Under the pieces are notes generated by a model. The model ran no database searches, had not been told where the DNA came from, and saw only the letters and a program-made list of their open reading frames with translations. A stretch of DNA of 64,000 nucleotides from Vibrio cidicii (lineage in GTDB: Bacteria > Pseudomonadota > Gammaproteobacteria > Enterobacterales > Vibrionaceae). The position numbers and the translations under genes were made by a program. The stretch covers positions 1,674,001 to 1,738,000 of the forward strand of contig NZ_CP046804.1 of NCBI RefSeq assembly GCF_009763805.1. The letters run 5' to 3'. Within the stretch, counting starts at the first letter, position 1. Each line of letters starts with the position of its first letter. Below, piece after piece: positions 1 through 8,710 of the stretch.

Positions 1-68
1 GCTTGTGAAAGCTCTTCTAAGTCGTTTACCAGCCTGACAAGTTTTTCGTCCAGTTCTTTTGAGTTCAT
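1..68 (-). CDS. Partial hypothetical protein (N-terminus only)
   Basis: An open frame begins at an ATG at 68 on the minus strand and runs off the left edge after 22 codons. The visible peptide begins MNSKELDEKLVRLVNDLEEL, is charged and looks helical. The ribosome site is weak (AGG about 15 bases upstream). It diverges from the type III modification gene. No function can be given from so short a piece. Confidence 0.4.
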   Translation of the reverse strand, partial: MNSKELDEKLVRLVNDLEELSQ

Positions 69-258
69 TTGATTGTCTATTACCTAACCTATTGTATTAC
101 TGACGATAATCATTGTAGAAAATCATTAAGAACGAATCTTATCTGATAGTCGTAGAAGCGGATATTATTATGCATTCCGTCAAGATTTTTCTAACTGTTT
201 AGTGTATCATATGGCAAATTTTTGACTAATAAATCATCTACTTATATCAGGTTATTAT

Positions 259-2208
259 ATGAACAAAGAAACGCTTTTCTCAAACACAGAAACTGCGAAC
301 AGCAAGCAGTTAGAGATCTTGCAGAAGCATTTCCCACAATGCTTTGATAAGCAAGGGAACTTTATTCAAGAAAAGTTGCTTGAAGTAGTGAAGTCGTCTG
401 ATGTTGAGCTTTCGAAAGAATCATATTCTCTAAATTGGTTAGGCAAGTCTTACGCCCGTTTACTAACCAACTTACCGCCTAAAACGCTGTTAAACGAAGA
501 TAAAGAACATAACCAACTTGATACGAACAAAGACAGTCAAAACTTGCTGATCAAAGGCGATAACCTTGAAGTTTTGAAGCACATGGTTAACGCCTACTCT
601 GAAAAGGTGAAAATGATCTACATCGACCCACCATATAACACGGGTTCTGATGGTTTTGTTTATAACGATGATCGCAAGTTTACACCGCAACAACTTAGTG
701 AGTTAGCTGGAATCGATCTTGATGAAGCACAGCGCATTCTTGATTTCACGGCAAAAGGTTCAAGCAGTCATAGTGCTTGGTTAACCTTTATGTATCCACG
801 TTTATATATTGCCAGAGAATTTTTGTGTGATGATGGATTAATTTATATCTCTATTGATGATAACGAATCTGCACAATTAAAAATTCTTTGTGATGAAATC
901 TTCGGCGAACAAAACCTATTAAGTCAGTTTACTTGGAGAACGGATGGAAACTTTGATAATCAAGCTAAAATCAAAGTAAACCACGAATATATTTTATGCT
1001 ATGCAAAACGTGCTGATTTGTTTAGTTTTCCAAATTTGGTTGATCCAAACGTAGATGAATCCAGCAAATTATTTAACAATAAAATAATAAATACTATTGT
1101 TAAAAATGGTTCAAAAAACCCAATTAGCAAAGTGGTACTTCCTATTGGATTTAAAGCCAATTTTGATAATGGAGTTATTAAAGCCCGTAATGACTCGTAT
1201 CCATATTTTCATAATGATGCAATTATAAAAAATGGAAAACTGGTTAATGAAGTAACAGTAGAGAGTGGGTGGAGTTCAAAAAGAAACCTTGAGTTGTACA
1301 TCGGTAATAATCTGAAACCAACACTTGATACAAAAGGTCAATTTACAGATTACTGGTTAACAGAAAATGGTGCTATTGAGAGCGTAAAAGAGCGTTCTAT
1401 ACAAAGTCATGTTGTTAGTGTTCTTATGAACATGGGCAATACACAGAGTATGGGATCACAACTTAGCAAAGAATTTGATATTCCATTTTCATACCCTAAA
1501 CCACTTTCTTTAGTAAAATATCTAATATCAGTAGCGTGTGATAAAGCTGACTGTATTATTATGGATTTCTTTTCTGGTTCAGGCACAACCGCTCACTCTG
1601 CAATGGAGCTGAATTGCACTGAAAATTTATCAAGAAAAACCATATCAATTCAGTTACCTGAATTGACAACAGAAAGTAGCGATGCATATCTGGCTGGCTA
1701 TAAGACGGTATTTGACATAACTAAGCAACGACTTATTAAAGCGGCTAACCAGTTATCTGAACGCTACCCTGATTACAAAGGTGATCTTGGTTTCAAGATT
1801 TTCGAAACAGTTGAAGACTTTCGAGTAAGAGATGAAGGTGAACTAACCCTTGAAAACCACTCATTCTTTGATGATGCTGTTCTAACTGATGAGCAATATA
1901 ACACTCTACTTACAACGTGGTGTGTTTATGACGGTAGCCTATTAACAACACCAATCCAAGATGTAGATTTGAATGGCTACACTGCGCATCTGTGCGACAA
2001 ACGCTTGTATCTGATCGCACCTAACTTCAACAGCGAGACAATCAAAGCTTTGCTTCACGAACTCGACAACAACAAAGATTTTGAACCTAACAAAGTCGTG
2101 TTCTACGGAAACAATTTCGATAGTGCAAAGCAAATGGAACTAAACGAAGCCCTGAAAGGCTACGCGAATAAAAAGTCTCTTGAAATTGATTTGGTGGTAA
2201 GAAACTGA
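259..2208 (+). CDS. mod: Type III restriction-modification system, Mod DNA methyltransferase subunit
   Basis: This is the N6-adenine DNA methyltransferase and specificity subunit of a type III (EcoP1/EcoP15-like) restriction-modification system. It methylates one strand of an asymmetric site and supplies recognition to the Mod-Res complex. The catalytic motif DPPYNTG lies at residues 123-129 and the AdoMet motif DFFSGSGTT at about 435-443, the beta-class order. The middle part, about residues 210-420, is less conserved in type and should hold the target-recognition domain. Its 649 aa is normal for the family. No long simple repeat of the phase-variable kind is seen in it. The res gene follows after one base, so the two are co-translated. 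The ribosome site is weak (AGG). Confidence 0.93.
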   Translation: MNKETLFSNTETANSKQLEILQKHFPQCFDKQGNFIQEKLLEVVKSSDVELSKESYSLNWLGKSYARLLTNLPPKTLLNEDKEHNQLDTNKDSQNLLIKGDNLEVLKHMVNAYSEKVKMIYIDPPYNTGSDGFVYNDDRKFTPQQLSELAGIDLDEAQRILDFTAKGSSSHSAWLTFMYPRLYIAREFLCDDGLIYISIDDNESAQLKILCDEIFGEQNLLSQFTWRTDGNFDNQAKIKVNHEYILCYAKRADLFSFPNLVDPNVDESSKLFNNKIINTIVKNGSKNPISKVVLPIGFKANFDNGVIKARNDSYPYFHNDAIIKNGKLVNEVTVESGWSSKRNLELYIGNNLKPTLDTKGQFTDYWLTENGAIESVKERSIQSHVVSVLMNMGNTQSMGSQLSKEFDIPFSYPKPLSLVKYLISVACDKADCIIMDFFSGSGTTAHSAMELNCTENLSRKTISIQLPELTTESSDAYLAGYKTVFDITKQRLIKAANQLSERYPDYKGDLGFKIFETVEDFRVRDEGELTLENHSFFDDAVLTDEQYNTLLTTWCVYDGSLLTTPIQDVDLNGYTAHLCDKRLYLIAPNFNSETIKALLHELDNNKDFEPNKVVFYGNNFDSAKQMELNEALKGYANKKSLEIDLVVRN

Positions 2209-2209
2209 T

Positions 2210-5122
2210 ATGTCAAAAGGTTTTACTTTCGAAAAAAACTTGCCGCACCAGCAAACAGGCGTTGATGCTGTTACAACGGTTTTCTTAGGTGCTGAACCTA
2301 AGCAATCAAATGACGCAACCATGCGTATATTAGCCAACCCTGAATTAGAGCTTTCAGATGCTCAATACTACTCAAACATCAAAATGGTTCACGAGTATAA
2401 CCGCATCGACCATATACCAGAGCATTATAATGCCAAGAGCAACATCATCGATGTTTCTATGGAAACTGGTACTGGTAAAACTTACACGTATACCAAAACG
2501 ATGTTCGATTTGAATAAATCTTTTGGTATTAACAAATTCATCGTGGTTGTCCCTACCCTTTCGATCAAAGCTGGCACAGTCAACTTCTTGAAAAGTGATG
2601 CGTTAAAGGAGCATTTCAGAGATGACTACGAGCGTGAGATCAAAACGTATGTTGTGGAAAGTCAAAAGAGTTCTGGCAAAAACACCAAAACTTATATGCC
2701 GCAAGCCATACATGATTTTGTTGAAGCAAGTAACTTCAATAAGAGCTACATACACGTTCTCATCATCAACTCAGGAATGATTAACTCCAAGTCATTAACT
2801 GAAACCTATGATGTTGGCTTATTAGACAATCAATTCGATACGCCTTTTTCGGCAATCAGTGCGGTAAAACCATTCATCATCATTGATGAGCCGCACAAGT
2901 TCCCAACTGCCCGTAAAACTTGGGAAAACATCGAGAAGTTTAATGCTCAGTACATCATTCGTTATGGTGCAACATTTAACAATGACTATAAAAACCTGGT
3001 CTATCGCTTAACGGCCGTTGATGCATTCAACGACGACTTGGTTAAAGGCATTGATGCGTATATTGAAGATGTTGTTGGTGATGACAATGCAAGCCTAAAA
3101 TTCATCAAGTCTGATGGTAAAGAAGCGACATTTGAGCTAAACGAGAATGGTGCTAAGAGCGTGTTTAAACTTGCAAAGGGCGAATCTCTTTCAAAAACAC
3201 ACTCAGCAATCCATGATCTTGTTATTGATGCATTGAACAAAACCACAGTTGCTTTGAGTAATGGTATTGAGCTGAAAACTGGCGGTTCAATTAACCCATA
3301 TTCATACTCGCAAACGCTTGAAGACAATATGATGCGCAAAGCGATCAAAGAACACTTCAAGTTGGAAAGGCACTATTTAACGCTCACGCCACGCATCAAA
3401 CCGCTAACGCTATTCTTCATCGACGATATCGAAGGCTATCGTGATGGAAATGATATTTCTGGTAGTTTAAAAACTAAGTTTGAAGAGTGGGTTGTTGCAG
3501 AAGCAAAAGAACTGCTTAAAACAGAGAAGGACGCTTTTTATAAAGCGTATTTAGAGCAAACCATCGATGATGTATCAGTCGTTCACGGTGGTTATTTCTC
3601 AAAGGATAACAGCGATAAAGATGAAAAGATCGAGCAAGAGATTAACGAAATCTTACACGACAAAGAAAAACTGCTCTCGCTCGACAATCCAAGACGATTC
3701 ATTTTCTCAAAGTGGACACTACGTGAAGGTTGGGATAACCCTAACGTGTTTCAGATCTGTAAACTCCGTTCAAGCGGCAGTGTCACATCAAAACTGCAAG
3801 AAGTTGGTCGTGGTCTACGTTTGCCAGTAAATGAGTTTATGGCGCGTGATAAGCGCGGTCCTTTTACTCTCAACTACTATGTTGACTTTACAGAGAAAGA
3901 CTTTGTTAATCAGCTTGTTCAAGAAGTGAATAACAGCTCGTTTAAAGAGACAGTTCCAAGCAAGCTGACTCAGGACATCAAAGACAAGATATTTGCCAAA
4001 TACCCTGATATATCATCTTTTGATCTGATGGTAGATCTTGTTGGGAAGAACATTATCGACAAAAACGAGAATTTTATTGGCTCTGATGCTTACTCAAAAT
4101 TGAAGTCTGAGTATCCGCAAGCCTTCCCTGCTGGCGTTAAGAAAGACAAAATTAAGAAAGCAAATGGCAGTCAAAAACGCACAAAAATGCGCGTGGGTAA
4201 GTTCGATGAGCTTAGAGAACTGTGGAATCTAATCAATCAAAAAGCCGTGTTAGAATACCAAATTGCTGATGAGAGTGAGTTCAAATCTCTCTTCAAGTCT
4301 TACCTACTCGATGAAGCAAGTAAATTTAAGAAAACTGGCGTTCAAACTCGTATCGAAAAGGTTTATATCCACAACGATATCGCTATGTCGAAAAGCATCC
4401 TTGGGACTGATGATGACTTTTCTAAGTTTAGTACGATGAGCTATTCAGAGTTTTTGCCTAAACTTTCTCAGGAAATGTTCATCAAGCTATCGACACTACA
4501 CCAAGTATTCTGTGAAGTTCGTGAAACGATAGACATTACTGAGTATATGAACATTCAGACTATTCGTAAGATTAAGTCGGGTTTCAGTAAATACTTGCTT
4601 AATAACTCATTTACGAAGTTTGCCTTGGGTTACAACGTTATCTCGAACACGATGCACCCTACTAAGTTCACTGATGCTGATGGTGAACCGCTGAAAGATG
4701 TATTGTCGAGTGATCTTGGTGTTCTACATGACAATGAAAAACCACCAGTAGATTCATACTTGTTCGAAGAAGTTTTTTACGATTCTGAATTGGAACGATT
4801 GAACATTACAGAAGGTGAAATTCAATGTGTCGTAGTGTTTACCAAAATACCTAAAAACTCAATCAAGATACCTGTTGCTGGCGGTTACTCATATTCACCA
4901 GACTTTGCTTATGTTGTAAAAACAGACTCAGGTGATTATCTGAACTTCATCATCGAGACTAAGAATGTTGATGGTCAAGATAGTCTAAGGCTTGAAGAAC
5001 AACGTAAGATTGAACACGCGCAAGCACTGTTCAACAAGATAAAAGACGTAAAAGTTGAGTTTAGAACTCAGTTTAAGGATGACGCGATACTCGATATCAT
5101 TCGTGAACACGCAACCGCTTAA
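2210..5122 (+). CDS. res: Type III restriction-modification system, Res helicase/endonuclease subunit
   Basis: This is the ATP-dependent translocase and endonuclease partner of Mod, cutting DNA when two unmethylated sites are engaged. A Walker A motif (ETGTGKT) is near residue 85-91 and a DEAD-like box, IDEPHK, near 224-229. SF2 motif VI-like sequence (QEVGRGLRLP) lies near residue 530. The C-terminal PD-(D/E)XK nuclease is visible as PDFAY followed by IIETK near residues 895-915. At 970 aa it is full length with all expected motifs, so the system looks intact. It starts one base after the mod stop codon and is followed by a strong terminator. Confidence 0.93.
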   Translation: MSKGFTFEKNLPHQQTGVDAVTTVFLGAEPKQSNDATMRILANPELELSDAQYYSNIKMVHEYNRIDHIPEHYNAKSNIIDVSMETGTGKTYTYTKTMFDLNKSFGINKFIVVVPTLSIKAGTVNFLKSDALKEHFRDDYEREIKTYVVESQKSSGKNTKTYMPQAIHDFVEASNFNKSYIHVLIINSGMINSKSLTETYDVGLLDNQFDTPFSAISAVKPFIIIDEPHKFPTARKTWENIEKFNAQYIIRYGATFNNDYKNLVYRLTAVDAFNDDLVKGIDAYIEDVVGDDNASLKFIKSDGKEATFELNENGAKSVFKLAKGESLSKTHSAIHDLVIDALNKTTVALSNGIELKTGGSINPYSYSQTLEDNMMRKAIKEHFKLERHYLTLTPRIKPLTLFFIDDIEGYRDGNDISGSLKTKFEEWVVAEAKELLKTEKDAFYKAYLEQTIDDVSVVHGGYFSKDNSDKDEKIEQEINEILHDKEKLLSLDNPRRFIFSKWTLREGWDNPNVFQICKLRSSGSVTSKLQEVGRGLRLPVNEFMARDKRGPFTLNYYVDFTEKDFVNQLVQEVNNSSFKETVPSKLTQDIKDKIFAKYPDISSFDLMVDLVGKNIIDKNENFIGSDAYSKLKSEYPQAFPAGVKKDKIKKANGSQKRTKMRVGKFDELRELWNLINQKAVLEYQIADESEFKSLFKSYLLDEASKFKKTGVQTRIEKVYIHNDIAMSKSILGTDDDFSKFSTMSYSEFLPKLSQEMFIKLSTLHQVFCEVRETIDITEYMNIQTIRKIKSGFSKYLLNNSFTKFALGYNVISNTMHPTKFTDADGEPLKDVLSSDLGVLHDNEKPPVDSYLFEEVFYDSELERLNITEGEIQCVVVFTKIPKNSIKIPVAGGYSYSPDFAYVVKTDSGDYLNFIIETKNVDGQDSLRLEEQRKIEHAQALFNKIKDVKVEFRTQFKDDAILDIIREHATA

Positions 5123-5134
5123 CTGAATCACTTT

Positions 5135-5160
5135 AAAGGCTACTGCGGTAGCCTTTTCTT
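5135..5160 (+). terminator. Rho-independent terminator of mod-res
   Basis: A perfect 9-bp stem (AAAGGCTAC with GTAGCCTTT) and a 4-base loop are followed by a T-rich tail, 13 bases after the res stop. Confidence 0.85.
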
Positions 5161-5310
5161 TTGTTCAATGTACACCCAAATCGATAAGATTCGTGTATCG
5201 TTTTTTAAAGAAGATTTAAGCTATACAAGGGCTGGCAGACATTTCATCGCTGAACTATTGACGAATTTCAGAGGAATCAGGAATATACTTTCTTTTTAGG
5301 AGTGCTAAAA

Positions 5311-5622
5311 ATGGCTAAAAAGAAACTTTCTGAACAACTACCGACACTTGCACGTAAAGCGTTTGAAAATTGTTCGTCAGATCAATACATTGCGATTCAT
5401 CAAGACATGCAAAGTCGAATCTTCAAAGCTGAACTGTTCGTACCAGCCATGAATTTGCTAATGCAATTGAAGCCAGAAGCACGAATTCAATATGTAATGC
5501 TTGAAGAGCTTGAATACAGGGAAAAGTTTTTAGAGATTGGTTTGATAAAACAAACAAAGAAAGGCGGTGCAGACACATACATCGTTCCAAAAAACGTAGC
5601 ATTTTGTGGTATTGAAAAATAG
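5311..5622 (+). CDS. Hypothetical protein, 103 aa
   Basis: I do not recognise the family. The start at 5311 is chosen over a GTG at 5302 because AGGAG at 5298-5302 is spaced 8 bases from this ATG. The product is basic at the N-terminus (MAKKKLSEQL) and mostly helical, with no membrane segment or Cys pairs. It stands alone between the res terminator and a convergent gene, and its composition matches the R-M block more than the rest of the window, so it may belong to that cargo. Confidence 0.6.
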   Translation: MAKKKLSEQLPTLARKAFENCSSDQYIAIHQDMQSRIFKAELFVPAMNLLMQLKPEARIQYVMLEELEYREKFLEIGLIKQTKKGGADTYIVPKNVAFCGIEK

Positions 5623-5646
5623 GTCTTAAAGCGAATATTGTTACTT

Positions 5647-5661
5647 TTGCAATTTTTACAA
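5647..5661. repeat. Degenerate TTGCAA dyad element
   Basis: TTGCAA-TTT-TTACAA between two convergent genes. It is a one-base variant of the dispersed element described in the findings. Confidence 0.5.
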
Positions 5662-5673
5662 TATGCACAAGAA

Positions 5674-5693
5674 AGAGAAGCAAATGCTTCTCT
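5674..5693. terminator. Bidirectional terminator
   Basis: A perfect 9-bp inverted repeat (AGAGAAGCA / TGCTTCTCT) lies between the convergent genes ending at 5622 and 5699. Confidence 0.6.
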
Positions 5694-5698
5694 TCTAA

Positions 5699-6184
5699 TT
5701 ACATAAATCTCTGTTGAAACTCAGGATTATTCTTGAACATTTTAAAGATGTATCGAGACAATCTTTTATCGATAAATCTGAATTTCGCTTTTTTACCATC
5801 AACTTTAACATGTTTGATTTTTGTCGTTCCTTTCACTTTGTTCAGCACATGCCCTGCTTTTGAAAGCTTTGAATCCAATAGCTTTTCATTGTAGTCAACG
5901 TCATTGTCGTGCATCCAATCTTCGATTGCTGTGATCATCATGGTGTTCAGATCTTGATTGATGATTAGTTTGTATTCGTATAGTTCTGAAATTGAATCAT
6001 AAATTAAGTGATAGTAGTTCAAGGGAATGTATAAAGAACGTTCGTTTTCAACTCTCTCAACTAAGTTATGATCAATCAATAAGTCTGAAATGTATCTCAA
6101 TTTGCCGTCTTTAACTCTCAACAGTGTAGATGATGGCTCAACACCATCTACCGCTTTTAAAATTGCTTTTGTAATCTGTTTCAT
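5699..6184 (-). CDS. Hypothetical protein, 161 aa
   Basis: The family is not recognised. Among several in-frame ATGs, the one at 6184 is preferred because GGAG is spaced 9 bases from it. The first half is winged-helix-like in pattern (an ISDLLIDHNLVERVENERSLY segment type: helix, helix, two strands), and the C-terminus is Lys/Arg-rich, so nucleic-acid binding is possible but unproven. It lies 14 bases downstream of the gene ending at 6199 and is probably co-transcribed with it. Confidence 0.6.
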   Translation of the reverse strand: MKQITKAILKAVDGVEPSSTLLRVKDGKLRYISDLLIDHNLVERVENERSLYIPLNYYHLIYDSISELYEYKLIINQDLNTMMITAIEDWMHDNDVDYNEKLLDSKLSKAGHVLNKVKGTTKIKHVKVDGKKAKFRFIDKRLSRYIFKMFKNNPEFQQRFM

Positions 6185-6198
6185 ATCGTAAAGCTCCA

Positions 6199-6786
6199 TT
6201 ATCTTCTTCTTCTGTTGCATGAAGCTAATAAGTTTTTAACACGAGCATCAAACGCTTCTTTTGCTGCTTTTTCAAGTTTGTATAACTCATGATTTACAAC
6301 TCCACGTTCGAAGACAGGCGTAATTATCATGCTACGAAAGTGTTCGTACGAAAGCGGAACTTCTACTTTCATCTCTGCTTTTGTGCCATCTTCAAGCTCG
6401 ATATATACAATACCACCAACGCATGATGCTTCGCCTTTGTATGAATACAATTCTTCATCAGAAAAGTAATGAAGTTCAAATTCTCTTGAATAAATATCTG
6501 TTTTACCAACTTTTGCTGATTTAACAGCAGAAGTGTTGATCGGCAATGTCTTTTCATGTGCAAGCTGCTCTTTCAAGATTCTTGCTGCTTCAAACATTCT
6601 TTCAGCTTCTGCATTATTTTCTTCAACCCACTGAGTTAATTTTTCAAGTTTAGAAGGACCGACTTTCCATCTTTTCAATTGTGGAATCCATTCAGCACTC
6701 CAAAATTCATTTTTAAATGCGTCTTTCATGTCAAATGGAACATTTACTGCGTAGCTTCTCATATATTTTTCGATTGTCATTTTCAT
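6199..6786 (-). CDS. Hypothetical protein with DUF5710-like N-terminus
   Basis: A 195-aa protein starting at 6786, where GGAG is well placed. Residues about 10-50 have the pattern AVNVPF, then KNEFWSAEW and KRWKV, close to the DUF5710-type fold found next to plasmid primase and relaxase domains (small residue, WnP or AEW, then W at the strand end). The rest is mixed alpha/beta with a basic CNRRRR tail. It is preceded by a TTGACG-N16-TAAAAC promoter and followed by a second gene. The function is unknown. The domain call is a pattern match by eye. Confidence 0.6.
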   Translation of the reverse strand: MKMTIEKYMRSYAVNVPFDMKDAFKNEFWSAEWIPQLKRWKVGPSKLEKLTQWVEENNAEAERMFEAARILKEQLAHEKTLPINTSAVKSAKVGKTDIYSREFELHYFSDEELYSYKGEASCVGGIVYIELEDGTKAEMKVEVPLSYEHFRSMIITPVFERGVVNHELYKLEKAAKEAFDARVKNLLASCNRRRR

Positions 6787-6818
6787 AGTTATTTCTCCTT
6801 TATTTAACTTATATAAAT

Positions 6819-6846
6819 GTTTTACCATTTATATAAAACCCGTCAA
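6819..6846 (-). promoter_or_regulatory. Promoter of the 6786 gene
   Basis: TTGACG, 16 bp, TGG then TAAAAC, about 33 bases upstream of the start. Confidence 0.7.
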
Positions 6847-6940
6847 TATCCGAGACACATTCAAAACGACATTAAGACCAATTATTAGCTTTGTTAAGCC
6901 AAAAAATATTTTGAATTATTTTTAATAATTAGAAAAAAAA

Positions 6941-6970
6941 GAAAAAAAAAGAGAAGCATTTGCTTCCCTT
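6941..6970 (-). terminator. Terminator of the 6975-7448 gene
   Basis: The stem GAAGCA/TGCTTC is followed, in the leftward direction, by a long T-rich run, directly after the stop codon. Confidence 0.75.
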
Positions 6971-6974
6971 TCTT

Positions 6975-7448
6975 TTAAATACTTTCTGATTCAATAACCA
7001 TTTGAATTTCTTCTATTTCTTTGTTTTCGATTTTCTGTACAATTTGTTCATAACAATGTCTTTCTGCTGCTATTCTGAATGCATCTTCAAAGTCATCTTC
7101 ATCGAAATCTTCATCATCAGGATATGTACATTCTCTGTACTCAAATGTTGAATCAGCATTAACTTCATATTCATTTAGATCGAAACAACCAGTAAATGGA
7201 TCATCACCAATAGCTCGTAATTCACGATCAGTAATATCTAAAAGAAGTCCGTAGTTTGCATGAACGATTAAACCCGTTTCTTTTTCTTGATACGATACAC
7301 AATATAAGTCGTTTCTTAACGTTTTAACTTCATGCTCTATCGTTATGTAGTTAACATATGTAGAGCTTCTGTCGTACTCTTCACCTGCTACATAATTTTC
7401 GTCAATTATCTCAAAAGTGTATTCTTTATCTTCGTATTGAAATTTCAT
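6975..7448 (-). CDS. Hypothetical acidic protein, 157 aa
   Basis: The family is not recognised. The protein is strongly acidic, with a DDEDFDEDDFEDAF stretch near residue 110-124, and has no signal peptide or membrane segment. GGAG lies 7 bases before the ATG. It forms a single-gene unit with its own promoter and terminator. Its 140-bp control region is almost the same as that of the next gene upstream (7689-7982), so the two are probably regulated together. Confidence 0.6.
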   Translation of the reverse strand: MKFQYEDKEYTFEIIDENYVAGEEYDRSSTYVNYITIEHEVKTLRNDLYCVSYQEKETGLIVHANYGLLLDITDRELRAIGDDPFTGCFDLNEYEVNADSTFEYRECTYPDDEDFDEDDFEDAFRIAAERHCYEQIVQKIENKEIEEIQMVIESESI

Positions 7449-7483
7449 ATCAGTTCTCCTTATTTCTTAATGATATATATATT

Positions 7484-7511
7484 TTTATAACATGCATATT
7501 AAAACTTGCAA
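7484..7511 (-). promoter_or_regulatory. Promoter with TTGCAA as -35
   Basis: TTGCAA, 16 bp ending TGT, then TATAAA. The -35 hexamer is the same word as the dispersed dyad whose copy lies 83 bp further upstream (7589-7603). Confidence 0.7.
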
Positions 7512-7588
7512 GAGACAATAGTTAAATTAATTTAAAACATTTACTTCAAACAATTAAATATTTCCTATAAATAAACAAATAATATTTT

Positions 7589-7603
7589 TTGCAAAACTTG
7601 CAA
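7589..7603. repeat. TTGCAA-N3-TTGCAA dyad element
   Basis: Exact copy (TTGCAA-AAC-TTGCAA) with T-runs on both sides, in the control region of the 7448 gene. Confidence 0.8.
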
Positions 7604-7649
7604 TTTTTCCGAAAAACAAAAAGATTTGGATGGGTAAACGCAAAACAAA

Positions 7650-7671
7650 AATCCACTGAAATAAGTGGATT
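7650..7671 (-). terminator. Terminator of the 7689-7982 gene
   Basis: The stem AATCCACT/AGTGGATT with a 6-base loop is followed leftward by a T-rich tail. Confidence 0.7.
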
Positions 7672-7688
7672 TATAGTTGATGAATTTT

Positions 7689-7982
7689 TTATGGTCTATT
7701 TCTTCTTCTCGATTTCGGTTTGTTTTCTGGTTTTTGTTTTAATTCTTCATATTCATAAGAACCTTGTTCCGCTTGACGAATAACATCTAAACCATGTTGT
7801 CCAAACTTTTCTACAATGTCGTCTGAATCTTCATCTATTCCATAATCTCGAAGAATATCTTGAACCCTCTCATTTGTTGCATCATCAGCCATTAAACCTG
7901 ATTCTGGATAAGTTTCATGCTCACTTTTAATTCTATCTAATATTTCAACTAACATATCTGTATTTTTTAATTCATAACTCAT
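7689..7982 (-). CDS. Hypothetical protein, 97 aa
   Basis: A small acidic protein with a basic, Pro-rich tail (KPENKPKSRRRNRP). The family is not recognised. Helices predominate and there is no membrane segment. AGGAG lies just before the ATG. It is a monocistronic unit under a control region shared with the 6975-7448 gene. Confidence 0.6.
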   Translation of the reverse strand: MSYELKNTDMLVEILDRIKSEHETYPESGLMADDATNERVQDILRDYGIDEDSDDIVEKFGQHGLDVIRQAEQGSYEYEELKQKPENKPKSRRRNRP

Positions 7983-8017
7983 TATATATATCTCCTTTAG
8001 TTAATGATATATATATT

Positions 8018-8045
8018 TTTATAACATGCATATTAAAACTTGCAA
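8018..8045 (-). promoter_or_regulatory. Promoter with TTGCAA as -35
   Basis: TTGCAA-N16-TATAAA, identical in layout to 7484-7511. The upstream dyad (8123-8137) is again 83 bp away. Confidence 0.7.
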
Positions 8046-8122
8046 GAGACAATGGTTAAATCAATTTAAAATATTTATTCCAAACGATTAAATATTGGCT
8101 TTAAATACATAAATAATATTTT

Positions 8123-8137
8123 TTGCAAAACTTGCAA
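8123..8137. repeat. TTGCAA-N3-TTGCAA dyad element
   Basis: Exact copy, TTGCAA-AAC-TTGCAA, upstream of the 7982 gene and just after the gene ending at 8177. Confidence 0.8.
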
Positions 8138-8176
8138 TTTTTCCGAAAAATTAAAAATACAACAACAAAGTTCTGA

Positions 8177-8695
8177 TTATTTTAGAGACAAAACTTTGCG
8201 CTTTTTCTTCTTCACTAAAATATCAACAGTTTTTTTATCTTTTGGCGCACCAAGAGTTTTTTTCTTCTTAACTTCAATCTGTGCAGCCTTTTGCGCTTGC
8301 TCTTTCTTAGCCTTAGCTTGTTTAGCCGCTTTACGAGCCGCTGCTTTTTCAGCTTTACGAGCTTTCATTTCTGCCGTAACAGATACAATTCCTTGCTGAA
8401 CTTTTTCAAGCAAGTCAGAACGTATAGGATATGTCTCAATGCGGTTTCCATACAGATCATGAAATACGTCATACTCACCGCTGACAGTAGCTTTCAACAC
8501 TCTCAGATCTTTCGTAGATGCAATAAAACTGCCCTTTCGTATTTCAGTCGTAGTGAATGGCTCAGAACGCTTGCTGTTCTCTTCGAAAAGCTGCTTCAAT
8601 ATCTGTGAACCTGCGACTGGTTTTGATTCCTTAAATACAGGGAAACTTTTAATCCAAAGGATTACTGGTCTTAAGTCTTTTTTTTGTTCGCTCAT
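8177..8695 (-). CDS. Possible FinO/ProQ-family RNA-binding protein
   Basis: A 172-aa protein. The first 90 residues follow the FinO/ProQ layout loosely: an N-terminal helix with a hydrophobic run (ILWIKSFPVF), then FIASTKDLRVLKA and DLYGNRIETY, matching the family's xYTxSxxYLxxL and DLxGxPxG positions. Residues 110-170 are a Lys/Ala-rich tail (KAEKAAARKAAKQAKAKK), as in ProQ linkers. Family members are RNA chaperones, and several plasmid members bind antisense RNAs that control transfer or replication. It lies 15 bases downstream of the split rep-like gene, opposite whose leader an antisense RNA is predicted. The family call is by pattern only and may be wrong. Confidence 0.45.
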   Translation of the reverse strand: MSEQKKDLRPVILWIKSFPVFKESKPVAGSQILKQLFEENSKRSEPFTTTEIRKGSFIASTKDLRVLKATVSGEYDVFHDLYGNRIETYPIRSDLLEKVQQGIVSVTAEMKARKAEKAAARKAAKQAKAKKEQAQKAAQIEVKKKKTLGAPKDKKTVDILVKKKKRKVLSLK

Positions 8696-8710
8696 AATTA
8701 TCTCCTTAAA

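Noticed and set aside
3001..3360. Minus-strand frames within res and other large genes
   Set aside because: They are shadows of the coding frame with no start signals of their own.
7589..7603. TTGCAA dyads as simple transcription terminators
   Set aside because: The stem is only 6 bp with a 3-base loop, copies occur in both orientations relative to genes, and most nearby genes already have a stronger hairpin.
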